64,000 bases of DNA. Source: Subtercola sp. PAMC28395. Its GTDB lineage: Bacteria > Actinomycetota > Actinomycetes > Actinomycetales > Microbacteriaceae. Shown one piece after another: positions 7,902 to 16,620 of this stretch. The stretch spans positions 2,914,001 through 2,978,000 of the forward strand of contig NZ_CP076547.1 of assembly GCF_018889995.1 (NCBI RefSeq). Reading direction: 5' to 3'. The position numbers and the translations under genes were made by a program. Positions within the stretch are counted from its first letter, which is position 1. Each line of letters opens with the position of its first letter. The notes beneath the pieces were generated by a model that saw only the letters and a list, made by a program, of their open reading frames with translations, did not search any database and was not told the origin of the DNA.

Positions 7902-7930
7902 AAAAGGCCCGGCCAGAGGCCGGACCTTTT
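7902..7930 (-). terminator. Rho-independent terminator of tRNA-fMet
   Basis: AAAAGGCCCGGCC and GGCCGGACCTTTT form a strong stem with one mismatch and a 3-base loop. It lies 10 bases past the tRNA end. On the minus strand the stem is followed by CTTGTTTC, and the A/T tracts inside the stem make it usable in either direction. Confidence 0.85.
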
Positions 7931-7940
7931 CTTTCTTTTG

Positions 7941-8014
7941 TTGCGGGGACAGGATTTGAACCTGCGACCTCTGGGTTATGAGCCCAGCGAGCTACCGAAC
8001 TGCTCCACCCCGCG
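7941..8014 (-). tRNA. Initiator tRNA-Met (CAT anticodon)
   Basis: The minus strand folds as a 74-nt tRNA: acceptor CGCGGGG against CCCCGCA, D arm GGAGCAGTTCGGTAGCTC, anticodon arm with CAT between GGGCT and AACCC, and T arm GCAGGTTCAAATCCTG. The unpaired C1-A72 and the three G-C pairs of the anticodon stem are the hallmarks of the initiator form. CCA is not encoded; the next bases are CAA. Confidence 0.95.
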
Positions 8015-8154
8015 GCACAAGATGTAACACTACCACAGGGTTCAAGGGCAGTCGACCGCGGGGCCCTTTCGGCTGCACGACGAGAGCAATTTCGGAGCGA
8101 CAACCGGCGCGAGAACCGGCCACCAAGCCGGCTCCGGCTGCCCGCTCCGCTCGC

Positions 8155-11070
8155 CTACTGCCCGCTGGCCGCAATCGCTGCGGCAACGGCCGTCTTGAGC
8201 TGCGCGTCAGCGACGCCGTACGCTGCCCAGTCGGCCGCCTTGAGCGCAGCATCCCTCGCCGTCAATGCCGCCTGCGCCTCGTTCAGCGCCTGCTGGAGAG
8301 CCGCATTGTTGGTTGTCGACGGCGTAGTCGTGCCGGTGCCTGTCGACGTGCCAGTGCCCGTCCCAGTGCCAGCTCCCGGAGAGGGGGTATTACCGTCGCC
8401 AGCGGTCGCGCCAGAGTCGCCCCCGAAGAGGTCGTCGAGGGCCGCATTCAGGGTGTCTTCGAAGGCGATCTTGTCACCGAAGCCCACGAGGATCTTCTGC
8501 AGCAGCGGGTAACTCGTCTCACCTCGTGACTTGACATAGACCGGTTGCACGTAAAGTAACCCGCCACCGACCGGGAGGGTCAGCAGGTTACCGCTGATCA
8601 CGTCGGTCGAGCCCTGTTTCAGCAGGTTGAGCGCCTGCGAGACAGTGGGGTTCGAGCTGAACTTGTTCTGCTGCTGCCCGGGGCCGGGCACCGTGCCGGC
8701 CTTGGGCAAAGTCAACAGGCGAAGCTTGCCGAAGTCGGCAGACTTCTGCCCTGCCGTGGCCCCCGCGTTGGAATCGACCGCGAGATACCCGTTGAGGCTC
8801 TTGGACGTGTCTTCGCCGGTCAGTGGAATGAAGGTCGTGTACAGCGAGTACTGCGGCTCTGTCTGGCCCGGCATCTGCAGGGTCAGGTAATAGGGAGGCT
8901 GCAGCGTGGGGCTTGCCGCGAGAGACGTCGGGTCGTTCGGCGTCGTCCAGGCGTCTTCACGCGAGTAGAACGAACCGGCATCGGTGACGTGGTACTGCCC
9001 GAGGATGGCACGCTGCACCTTGAAGAGGTCTGCGGGGTACCGCACGTGGCTCATGAGCTGCGAGCCCATCTCGCTCATGGGCTTCACCGTGGCGGGAAAG
9101 ATCTTCTCCCAGGTCTGCAGCATCGGGTCGGTGTCATCCCAGGCGTAGAGCGTGACCTTGCCTGTGTAGGCATCGACGGTGGCCTTCACCGAGTTGCGGA
9201 TGTAGTTGATGTTGTTGTCGACCGCATACCCGAGCTTGGGAGTGTTCGTGTCGGCAATGGCCGCACTCAGCCCCTCGGTCTTGGAATACGGGTAGTTCGA
9301 CGAAGTGGTGTAACCGTCGACGATCCAGACCACCTTGCCGTCGACAACCGACGCATAGGGATCAGAGTCGATCGTCAGGTACGGCGCGACCTTCGACACG
9401 CGGGTCGCCGGATCGCGGTCGTAGAGGATCTGTGAGTTCGCATTGACGGCCTCAGAAAGGAAGATCTGCTCCGACTGGAACTTCAGCGCATAAGCCAAGC
9501 GGTTGAAGACGTTGTCGAGCTTCGGCCCGCCGTCGCCGGTGAACGTGCTGTAGGCCTGCGACGCGCTGTCAGTGCCCGACGGGTAGTCGAGTTCGACCGC
9601 CGACGCGCCCTGGGCGGCACCAACGATCGAGTAGTCCGGTGATGTCTTGCCGAAGTAGATGCGCGGTTCGTAGGCGCCCAGTACACCGGTGCTAGGGATG
9701 CCCGACTCGGCAAAGACCGGCTGGCCGTCGGCCGAGCGCTGGTTGCCGTAGGCGGCGACCACCCCGTACCCGTGCGTGTACACGACGGTCTGGTTGTACC
9801 AGCTCGCCGAGGTGCCGAGCTGCGTGAGGTTCAGGTCACGTACGGTGGTGACCGTGTCCTGGCTCTTGCCGTCGATGGTGTACCGGTCGACGTTGAGGTC
9901 GGTCGGGAACTGGTAGTACTGCCGGAACTGCTGCAGCGCCGCGAATGTTCCGCTCACGATGGCAGGGTCGAGAATCCGGATGCTCGAGGTGGTCGCTGCG
10001 TCGGCCCGGAGCGCCCCTGCCTCAGCCGTCGTCTTCGCGTCGTACGGAATCGTCTCGACATCGGAGACCCCGTAGGCATCCCTTGTCGCATTGATGTTGT
10101 CTTGAAGGTAGGGCTGCTCGAGGCTTTTCTCAGACGGGTCGACCTGGAAGCGCTGAACGACCCACGGGTAGAGCGAGCCAAGGATGAGACCGCTGATGAT
10201 GAGCAGCACCGTGCCGATGACCGGCAGCCTCCACCGGCCGATGAAGGCAGCGATCAGGAACAGGATCGCGACGATGACAGCGATACCGGAGAGGATCTGA
10301 AGGCCGGGGATGGTGGCATTGACGTCGGAGTAGGAGGCCCCGGTGAGGAGCCCGCCACTGCTCGTGAGGGTCGCGTACTGGTCGAGCCAGATGCTGACGG
10401 CCTGCAGCAGGAGATAGATGCCGGCGGTGATCGCGACCTGTACGCGGGCGGTCTTGGAAATCCGCACTTCACGCTGCCCGAACCTGATGGCGCCGTAGAG
10501 GTAGCTCGTCGAGACTGCAGCGATACCGGAGAGGATCACGACCGCCGAGGCGAACCCGACGACACTCTGCCAGAACGGCAGGTCGTAGACGTAGAACGAG
10601 ACATCGAGCCCGAACTGCGGATCGGTCTTGCCGAACGACGTCCTGTTGAGGTACATCAGCACGACCTGCCAGCGCGTGGCTGTGGCGACACCGGCGAAGA
10701 GACCGAGAAGCGCCGGGATGCCGAACGCCGCCAGGCGACGCAACGGTTCGACGACCTGCTGGTAACGGTCGAGCTGGGAGTTCAGCTTCGCGTAGACCGG
10801 CCTGAAGCGGAAGGCGATCTCGATGCTCGCGAAGACAGGAATGGCCATGGCGAAGAAGCCGATGAAGAACATCACTGTTCCGGCCACCCACTGGGTGGTG
10901 AGCACGCTGACAAACCCGAGCTGGTTGTACCACAGCACTTCGGTGTAGAGGTTCGTGAAGATGAAGAAGGCGATGGCGAGAACCGCGATTACGGCAATCG
11001 CGACCGCGATCACTGTTCGCGACTTACGCGCGGGCTTCTGGCCGGAGTTCTGGGCGGTGGAGGAAGTCAC
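8155..11070 (-). CDS. UPF0182 family large membrane protein
   Basis: A 971-residue protein with about seven N-terminal membrane segments (first near residues 19-40, VIAVAIAVIAVLAIAFFIF) followed by a very long extracytoplasmic part. Family landmarks include NLYTEVLWYNQLGFVSVL, VYDLPFW, DPSEKSLEQPYLQ.NI.ATR and VKATVDAYTGKVTLYAWD. The C-terminus is Gly/Thr-rich (about residues 896-920) and ends in an alanine-rich helix. The function is not known to me; the family is widespread in actinobacteria and here, as in mycobacteria, lies next to the PDZ-Lon protease gene, transcribed after it. Start is GTG at 11070. Confidence 0.92.
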   Translation of the reverse strand: MTSSTAQNSGQKPARKSRTVIAVAIAVIAVLAIAFFIFTNLYTEVLWYNQLGFVSVLTTQWVAGTVMFFIGFFAMAIPVFASIEIAFRFRPVYAKLNSQLDRYQQVVEPLRRLAAFGIPALLGLFAGVATATRWQVVLMYLNRTSFGKTDPQFGLDVSFYVYDLPFWQSVVGFASAVVILSGIAAVSTSYLYGAIRFGQREVRISKTARVQVAITAGIYLLLQAVSIWLDQYATLTSSGGLLTGASYSDVNATIPGLQILSGIAVIVAILFLIAAFIGRWRLPVIGTVLLIISGLILGSLYPWVVQRFQVDPSEKSLEQPYLQDNINATRDAYGVSDVETIPYDAKTTAEAGALRADAATTSSIRILDPAIVSGTFAALQQFRQYYQFPTDLNVDRYTIDGKSQDTVTTVRDLNLTQLGTSASWYNQTVVYTHGYGVVAAYGNQRSADGQPVFAESGIPSTGVLGAYEPRIYFGKTSPDYSIVGAAQGASAVELDYPSGTDSASQAYSTFTGDGGPKLDNVFNRLAYALKFQSEQIFLSEAVNANSQILYDRDPATRVSKVAPYLTIDSDPYASVVDGKVVWIVDGYTTSSNYPYSKTEGLSAAIADTNTPKLGYAVDNNINYIRNSVKATVDAYTGKVTLYAWDDTDPMLQTWEKIFPATVKPMSEMGSQLMSHVRYPADLFKVQRAILGQYHVTDAGSFYSREDAWTTPNDPTSLAASPTLQPPYYLTLQMPGQTEPQYSLYTTFIPLTGEDTSKSLNGYLAVDSNAGATAGQKSADFGKLRLLTLPKAGTVPGPGQQQNKFSSNPTVSQALNLLKQGSTDVISGNLLTLPVGGGLLYVQPVYVKSRGETSYPLLQKILVGFGDKIAFEDTLNAALDDLFGGDSGATAGDGNTPSPGAGTGTGTGTSTGTGTTTPSTTNNAALQQALNEAQAALTARDAALKAADWAAYGVADAQLKTAVAAAIAASGQ

Positions 11071-11164
11071 GGTGTGCCTCTTGTGTTAGCTGTGTGTGTT
11101 GTTTCTGGCTGTGCGATGTCTGCCTCATACTAGACAACCCACGCTGAGAACAGCCTGTCGCCCG

Positions 11165-12241
11165 CTACTTCGAAGCCTGCACCGAGTCACAAGTTGGCAA
11201 CGAATCAAGACCTGTTCCCGACGAGATGTCGTTCAGTGCGGTGAGCGAGTCGGTGAGAGTCGACACGGCGTAGACGGTCAGGCCACCCGGCACGTGGCCG
11301 GTGACCTCGTCACAGTTCGAGGAGGGTGCCAGAAAATACGATGCACCGTTCTGTTTGGCGCCGAAGAGTTTCTGGCGGATTCCGCCGATCGGTCCCACCG
11401 TGCCGTCTGCGGTGATGGTGCCGGTGCCCGCAACGTTCTTTCCGCCGTTGAGCTGCCCCGGCGTCAGCTGGTCGATGATTCCGAGAGCGAACATCATCCC
11501 TGCACTCGGGCCACCGACGTTGTCGAGCTGGATGTCGACAGTGAACGGGAACTGGTAACTCGCCGACGCCGCGATACCGAGAAGAATTGTTCCGTCGTCA
11601 GCCTTCTTCGGCGTGACGGTGACGGTCTGCTGGGCGCCCTTGCGCGTGATCACCAGCGTTGCCGGCGACGCGTCGCCGTTTGCTGTGACCGCTTTGCGCA
11701 GGCCGTCGACAGTCGTCACCGGTGTTCCGTTCACCGAATCGATCACATCGCCCACGTCCAGCACGCCGGTCGCCGCCGAGTTGTCGGCGAGCTGGGCGAC
11801 AGTGACGGTCGTGGTGAACGGGATCGACAGGTCGGTGAGCGCCGCCGCAATGGCCTCCTGCTGCGAGTCGACCATCATCGCGGTGTTCTCCTGGTCGCGC
11901 TGCTCGACGGTCACCGACGGTGGGTAGACCGCGTCGACTGGCACGGCTGCCCGGGAGGGGTCGAACCACGCCGAGATGACCTCTGCCCAGCTGGGCAGGC
12001 TCTGCGGCGTGCCCACCACCGAGACGGTGAGCATGTCAAGTGCACCAGCAGTCGGGTAGGTCGGCGCACCGGTGATCGAGATCAAGGGCACCTCTGTACC
12101 GTCGTGCGTGGTTGTGCCGAGCGTGTTGAACACCGGCCCCGGCTGCTCGATCACGTAGGGAGAGGGAATGAAGCTCATTCCCAGCGCCAACCCGAGGGCC
12201 ACGATGAGGCTGACCCAGCCGATATTCCTGCGCCGTCTCAC
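11165..12241 (-). CDS. PDZ-domain Lon-like serine protease (YlbL family)
   Basis: A 358-residue membrane-anchored protease. Residues 9-27 form an N-terminal membrane anchor; a PDZ domain lies about 150-215 (VLDVGDVIDSVNGTPV); the Lon-type proteolytic domain follows, with the nucleophile Ser246 in NVGGPSAGMM and the general base Lys291 in IGGIRQKLFGAK. Relatives cleave membrane or secreted proteins in quality control or cell division. It is transcribed ahead of the UPF0182 gene (94-base gap) and divergently from the DUF2342 gene, the same arrangement I recall from mycobacteria. Confidence 0.93.
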   Translation of the reverse strand: MRRRRNIGWVSLIVALGLALGMSFIPSPYVIEQPGPVFNTLGTTTHDGTEVPLISITGAPTYPTAGALDMLTVSVVGTPQSLPSWAEVISAWFDPSRAAVPVDAVYPPSVTVEQRDQENTAMMVDSQQEAIAAALTDLSIPFTTTVTVAQLADNSAATGVLDVGDVIDSVNGTPVTTVDGLRKAVTANGDASPATLVITRKGAQQTVTVTPKKADDGTILLGIAASASYQFPFTVDIQLDNVGGPSAGMMFALGIIDQLTPGQLNGGKNVAGTGTITADGTVGPIGGIRQKLFGAKQNGASYFLAPSSNCDEVTGHVPGGLTVYAVSTLTDSLTALNDISSGTGLDSLPTCDSVQASK

Positions 12242-12541
12242 GTCGACCTTTCACGGTGATTTCAGTTGGGTTGGTGGTTCTCCTGCGCCCGAATGACCGC
12301 ACGGGATGATCGTACGGGCTGTGAGCCGAAGGTCCGGCCAGCGCGTTCGCGGGGTCTGCTCCGAAGTATTCGCCGAAGTGTTCGCCACGGGCGCACGGCC
12401 AAGCGACCAGCTTATGAGAAAACTCAGCTTGCCGAACGGGCCACCGGCTAGCGTAGAAGTCGATGCTGACATGTGCCAGAGAACGGCACACGATGTGTTC
12501 GGCAGAAGTGAATTCGGCAGAAGATCGAGAGTGGTAGAACC
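12242..12541. other. Divergent promoter region with small direct repeats
   Basis: This 300-base gap separates the divergent PDZ protease and DUF2342 genes and must hold both promoters; no -35/-10 pair stands out. It contains two short tandem duplications: 12 bp (CCGAAGTATTCG then CCGAAGTGTTCG at 12361-12384) and 15 bp (TTCGGCAGAAG at 12498 and 12513). No supported gene. Confidence 0.6.
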
Positions 12542-13888
12542 GTGAGCGACGTTCCAGAACAGGGCCAGGGGCAGAACCCTGAAGACGAGTTCGCCGAGAT
12601 GCTCCGGCAGTTTCTGTCGGGAAACTCCGAGCTCGACCCCTCGAAACTCGCGAGCGCGGCCGGCCTGCCGTCTGACCCCGCTGCTGTCGCGGCGCTGATG
12701 CAGCAACTGCAGAGCGCCATGCAGAACACCACCGATGGCGTGGACTGGAAGGTCGCACTGAACGCAGCCCAGGAGATCGCCTCAGCCGAGACCGTCGTCT
12801 CCTCCCCCGCCGCCAAGTCCGCCCTCGAGCAGGCCCTGCACGTGGCCGAGCTATGGCTCGACGAAGTCACGTATGTCGCCGAGTTGGCGGCTTCGCCGAA
12901 GCTGATGTCGCGCAAGGAATGGGTCACAGCATCCATGCCGGTGTGGACGGAGCTCGCAGAGCCCGTCGCTCTGAGCATCGCAAACGCCCTGACCGAGGTC
13001 CTGAAAGACCAGGCACCCGAGGAACTCTCGGGGATGATGGCCAGCGCGAGCCAGATGATGCGCAACATCGGCGGCGCCCTGTTCGCCATGCAGCTCGGCC
13101 AGGTCGTGGGGCAGCTCTCGACCGAAGTCGTCTCGGGCGGCGACGTCGGAATTCCGTTGATGAGCGAACAACAGGCCGTACTCATCCCACAGAACCTCGC
13201 CGAGTTCGGTGAAGGCCTCGACATTCCCGCAGACCAGGTGCAGCTGTACCTGGCTGTGCGCGAATTGGCGCACGCCCGACTGTTCCGGCACGCGAAGTGG
13301 CTGCGACTGCACATGATCTCCTCGATCACCGAGTTCGCCCGCGGCATTTCGATCGACACCAGTCGCCTCGAAGACCTGGCCAGCGGGTTCGACCCCTCGA
13401 ACCCCGAAGAACTCCGCCAGGCGATGATGAGCGGCGCCCTGATCCCGCCGAAGACCGACACGCAGCTGCAGGCACTGGCGCGCCTCGAGACCACTCTCGC
13501 ACTGGTCGAGGGATGGGTCGACGTGGTCACCGCGGCGGCAACGGTTCGCCTGCCGAAACGCGACTCCGTCGCCGAGACGGTTCGTCGTCGCCGCGCGACA
13601 GGGGGGCCTGCAGAGTCGGCATTCTCAACGCTCGTCGGCCTCGAGCTCCGGCCGCGGCGCCTCCGCGAAGCGGCAGCGATGTGGCAGGCCGTCACTGACG
13701 CCGTGGGCCCCGAAGCACGGGATGCCCTGTGGTCACACCCCGACGTGGTGCCCACCACTGAAGACCTCGACAACCCCGCAGCTCTCGTGGCGCGGCTCCT
13801 TGCGGGCGAACCGGAGCCCGACGAGATGGATCAGGCCATCGAGGACTTCTTTCGCGCAGAAGAGGGTGACACCCCGCCGGCCGTCTGA
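12542..13888 (+). CDS. DUF2342 / zincin-2 family protein
   Basis: A 448-residue cytoplasmic protein of the DUF2342 family, annotated elsewhere as a putative zinc metalloprotease or hydrolase. Landmarks: EFAEMLRQFLSG at the N-terminus, MMRNIGGALFAMQLGQVVGQLS, DIPADQVQLYLAVRELAHARLFRH and LARLETTLALVEGWVDVV near the C-terminus. The would-be HExxH motif reads R-E-L-A-H at residues 240-244, so the first histidine is arginine. Start is GTG at 12542. It is divergent from the PDZ protease and upstream of the ThiF-like gene. Confidence 0.88.
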   Translation: MSDVPEQGQGQNPEDEFAEMLRQFLSGNSELDPSKLASAAGLPSDPAAVAALMQQLQSAMQNTTDGVDWKVALNAAQEIASAETVVSSPAAKSALEQALHVAELWLDEVTYVAELAASPKLMSRKEWVTASMPVWTELAEPVALSIANALTEVLKDQAPEELSGMMASASQMMRNIGGALFAMQLGQVVGQLSTEVVSGGDVGIPLMSEQQAVLIPQNLAEFGEGLDIPADQVQLYLAVRELAHARLFRHAKWLRLHMISSITEFARGISIDTSRLEDLASGFDPSNPEELRQAMMSGALIPPKTDTQLQALARLETTLALVEGWVDVVTAAATVRLPKRDSVAETVRRRRATGGPAESAFSTLVGLELRPRRLREAAAMWQAVTDAVGPEARDALWSHPDVVPTTEDLDNPAALVARLLAGEPEPDEMDQAIEDFFRAEEGDTPPAV

Positions 13889-13961
13889 GCGGTTCGCCGC
13901 AGCACCAGCCTCCTGTGGATAACTCTGCAGGCACTCTGGCGATTCGGTGCATCATGGTGCG

Positions 13962-14939
13962 ATGGATTCGACCACCCTCCGCTTCGACGAGCGTTACCCG
14001 CTGGTCTGGCGCACGCCCAGCTCACTCCAGATCGGAATCGACCGGCCTCTGGTGGTCCTCCCCGAGGTGAGTCAGGCTGAAGAGCGGCTGTTGCACGCAC
14101 TCCAGCGCGGCGTGAGCCCCGAAGGCCTCCGGATGATCGGGCAGAGGTTCAGAACGACCGGAAAGCAGCTCGCAGCTCTTCTCGCGGCAGTCTCGCCCGC
14201 CCTCGATGCACGACCAGCGCCGCACGATCGGGCTGCCGGCCCGGTTCTGCCGACACCCTCCTCGGCGACGAGCCTCGGGACGGCAACCGCAGCCATCCGC
14301 TCGCTGCTTCGGAACATGGCCCTGAGCGAGCATGTCGTCGTCGACGCCGCCGATGACCAGCCGGCCCCGGCAACAGCACCCGCATTGACCGTACTCGTCG
14401 CGGCATGGGGTGTGTCTCCCGTGCGTGCGGCACGATGGATGAGTGGAGACAGGGCTCATCTGGCGGTCGTCTTCGGGGATCGTGACGTTCGCATCGGGCC
14501 CCTGGTGCGCCCGGGCCTCGGGCCCTGTCTGCATTGCATCGATCGATGGCACATCGACGTCGACCCTACGTGGCCGGCGATCGCCGGGCAGCTGCTCGGG
14601 CGATCGGCGGCCACAACCGACCCCCTGACGATCGCAACGGTGAGTTCCCTGGTCGGTCGACTCTGCGCCGAATTCATCATGGGCGACGACTCAGGGGCCT
14701 CCATCGCCCTCCGGCCGGGGCGAACCCTTCACCTCGACTCGTTCACGGGTGTCGTCACCGAGAGCGAAGCGGAGGTGCATCCGGAGTGCGCGTGCCAAGC
14801 TCTGCCAGAAAGCGCGATGGTTGTCGCACTTGGGAGCGACTGGCACCCGTCTGGGCCCACGACAACGCCAGAAGACGGCGCGCCCGCGTCACCCCCACAT
14901 AGAGAAGTCGTCGTTCTTCATCGACCAGATCGAGCGTAG
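13962..14939 (+). CDS. ThiF/cyclodehydratase-like protein, short relative of TOMM leader-binding proteins
   Basis: About 325 residues. The N-terminus (RYPLVWRTPSSLQIG) and the C-terminal HPECACQ resemble the standalone cyclodehydratase-like proteins often found beside uvrD2 in actinobacteria. The central CLHCIDRWHIDVDPTWP supplies a Cys pair and, with the ECAC motif, could bind zinc. No bacteriocin precursor or YcaO gene lies nearby, so a peptide-modifying role is unlikely to be local; function unknown. I chose the ATG at 13962 (MDSTTLRFDERYPLVW) over the GTG at 13947; neither has a clear ribosome site. The last 62 codons are antisense to the 3-prime end of uvrD2. Confidence 0.7.
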   Translation: MDSTTLRFDERYPLVWRTPSSLQIGIDRPLVVLPEVSQAEERLLHALQRGVSPEGLRMIGQRFRTTGKQLAALLAAVSPALDARPAPHDRAAGPVLPTPSSATSLGTATAAIRSLLRNMALSEHVVVDAADDQPAPATAPALTVLVAAWGVSPVRAARWMSGDRAHLAVVFGDRDVRIGPLVRPGLGPCLHCIDRWHIDVDPTWPAIAGQLLGRSAATTDPLTIATVSSLVGRLCAEFIMGDDSGASIALRPGRTLHLDSFTGVVTESEAEVHPECACQALPESAMVVALGSDWHPSGPTTTPEDGAPASPPHREVVVLHRPDRA

Positions 14940-16620
14940 TGGCGTAGCTGATCGGCACGAGCCCCTCACTCAGGCCGAGAATGAAGACGCTCCCCCACTC
15001 CAGCCCCTTGGCCGAGTGCAGGGTAGCCAGCGTCACCGCAGCGATGGTCGGCTCATGCTGGCCCGCCTGACGCTCGAGCAGCTCATCGGTGAAGGCGCGG
15101 AACGAGGTGCGTGCCGGCTGCTGTTCGGCGAGGCCCATGATGGCATTCAGGGATTCCCAGCGATCGCGAACTGCACCTCTGGCTTCGGGAGGACTCTGCG
15201 ACCAGCCGAGCGAACGGAGAACGTCGCTCACCGACTTGAACAGGGGCTCGCCCGAGATGGATACCGATGCCGCTCGCAGGCTCATGACCGCCTGCTTGAC
15301 CTCCGGCAGGTCGAAGAAGCGCTGCGATCCCCTTATCTGGTAGGTCACACCCGCTTCGGCCAGGGCGCCTTCGAGCGCAGCGGCTTGGGCATTGATCCGG
15401 TACAACACGGCGATGTCTTCGGGTTTCGTGCCGTCGACGATCAGGCGTGCGATGGTCGCAGCGACTCCGCGCGCCTCTGCCGCGTCGGAGGCGTATGCCG
15501 TGATCGTCGGTTCTGCGCCCCGGGCGGTGGTACTGGCTCGCGCATCACTTGCCCGCGCACCGATCTCACGCGCGGCGCCGTCGCCTGGGCCGCCCCCTGC
15601 AGATCGAAGGCTCAGTGCGCCGGTGCGCCCACGCATGAGGCGGTTCGCCGCGTCGACAACCGCGGGTGTCGAGCGATAGTTGCGCTCGAGCCGAACCATC
15701 TTCGAATTGGGGTACGCACGACCGAACGACAGGAGAAAGTCCGAGTTGGCACCTGCGAAGGAGTAGATCGTCTGGCTCGCATCGCCGACGACGCAGAGGT
15801 CCCGGCGGTCGCCGAGCCAGAGCGAGAGCAAGTGGTGCTGCAGGGGCGAGACGTCCTGGTATTCGTCGACGACGAAGAACCGGTACTGCTCGCGAACCTG
15901 CATGGCGACCGAAGGCTCGGTCTCGATCATCCCTGCAGTCGCCAGCAGCACGTCTTCGAAATCGAGCTGCCGACGCTCGTCTTTCACCTTCTCATATTCG
16001 CGCTGGAGGTCGATGACCTGTTCGACGCTCAAGGAGCCGGGCTGCGCCCTGCTGGTTCGCGCAGCGAGCCCATAGGCGTCGAGCGACAGGTTCGAGATCT
16101 TGCGCCACTCGATTTCTGCGGCGAGGTCGCGGAGGGTCGCAGTGTCGACCCGCAACTTGAGGTTCTCTGCGACCTGCCCGAGCAGGCGGCCCTTGCCCTC
16201 GAGCAGCCGCGGCACGTCACCGCCGATCACCTGGGGCCAGAAGAAGTTCAGCTGGGCGAGGGCGGCCGAATGGAACGTTCGTGCAGAGACTCCGCCCGCT
16301 CCCAGGGACCGCAGGCGCGAGCGGAGTTCCGCCGCCGAGCGGGCGGTGAAGGTGAGGGCCATCACCTTGCTCGGAGGGAAGACACCGGTTGCAACGCCGT
16401 AGGCGATGCGGTGGGTGATTGCCCTGGTCTTACCGGTGCCAGCCCCGGCAAGAACACAGACCGGGCCGAGAAGGGTGCTGGCGACGACTCGTTGTTCTGA
16501 GTCAAGACCCGACAACAGCGCCTCAGCACCGGTTGCCGGCTCACTCCGCTCACCCAGGCCGTCTTCGACGCTGTATTCCGCGGCGTGGTCTCCAGCGTCG
16601 TCTGGGCCCGGTCTCACCAA
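14755..16620 (-). CDS. uvrD2: ATP-dependent DNA helicase UvrD2 (SF1A)
   Basis: A 621-residue 3-to-5-prime DNA helicase. Motifs in order: GLDSEQRVVA (Q motif), AGAGTGKT at 58-65, TFTARSAAELRSRL (Ia), ARTFHSAAL (Ib), FFVVDEYQDVS (II), VVGDASQTIYSFAGA (III), LERNYRSTP (IV), TLHSAKGLEW (V) and LLYVGVTRARRLL (VI). It ends soon after motif VI, so it lacks the HRDC and zinc modules of mycobacterial UvrD2. It overlaps the upstream nudC gene by 7 bases and should be translated with it. Its 3-prime end overlaps the convergent ThiF-like gene. Confidence 0.94.
   Translation of the reverse strand: MVRPGPDDAGDHAAEYSVEDGLGERSEPATGAEALLSGLDSEQRVVASTLLGPVCVLAGAGTGKTRAITHRIAYGVATGVFPPSKVMALTFTARSAAELRSRLRSLGAGGVSARTFHSAALAQLNFFWPQVIGGDVPRLLEGKGRLLGQVAENLKLRVDTATLRDLAAEIEWRKISNLSLDAYGLAARTSRAQPGSLSVEQVIDLQREYEKVKDERRQLDFEDVLLATAGMIETEPSVAMQVREQYRFFVVDEYQDVSPLQHHLLSLWLGDRRDLCVVGDASQTIYSFAGANSDFLLSFGRAYPNSKMVRLERNYRSTPAVVDAANRLMRGRTGALSLRSAGGGPGDGAAREIGARASDARASTTARGAEPTITAYASDAAEARGVAATIARLIVDGTKPEDIAVLYRINAQAAALEGALAEAGVTYQIRGSQRFFDLPEVKQAVMSLRAASVSISGEPLFKSVSDVLRSLGWSQSPPEARGAVRDRWESLNAIMGLAEQQPARTSFRAFTDELLERQAGQHEPTIAAVTLATLHSAKGLEWGSVFILGLSEGLVPISYATTLDLVDEERRLLYVGVTRARRLLALSWAQTGASRSQVRQPSRFLAELGTRTPDAPPLRSR

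Noticed and set aside
6106..7959. 617-residue plus-strand frame opposite the HNH gene
   Set aside because: It is the antisense shadow of DUF222-HNH; the product is His/Arg/Pro-rich without family motifs.
9772..11133. 453-residue plus-strand frame opposite UPF0182
   Set aside because: Antisense to a well-supported gene and made of charged low-complexity sequence.
12448..13773. 441-residue minus-strand frame opposite DUF2342
   Set aside because: Ser/Arg-rich antisense shadow; the plus-strand product has clear family motifs.
13962..14939. Thiazole/oxazole-modified peptide biosynthesis cluster
   Set aside because: No YcaO, precursor peptide, dehydrogenase or exporter lies nearby; the gene is a lone conserved neighbour of uvrD2.
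14749..16500. 583-residue plus-strand frame opposite uvrD2
   Set aside because: All helicase motifs are on the minus strand; this frame has none.
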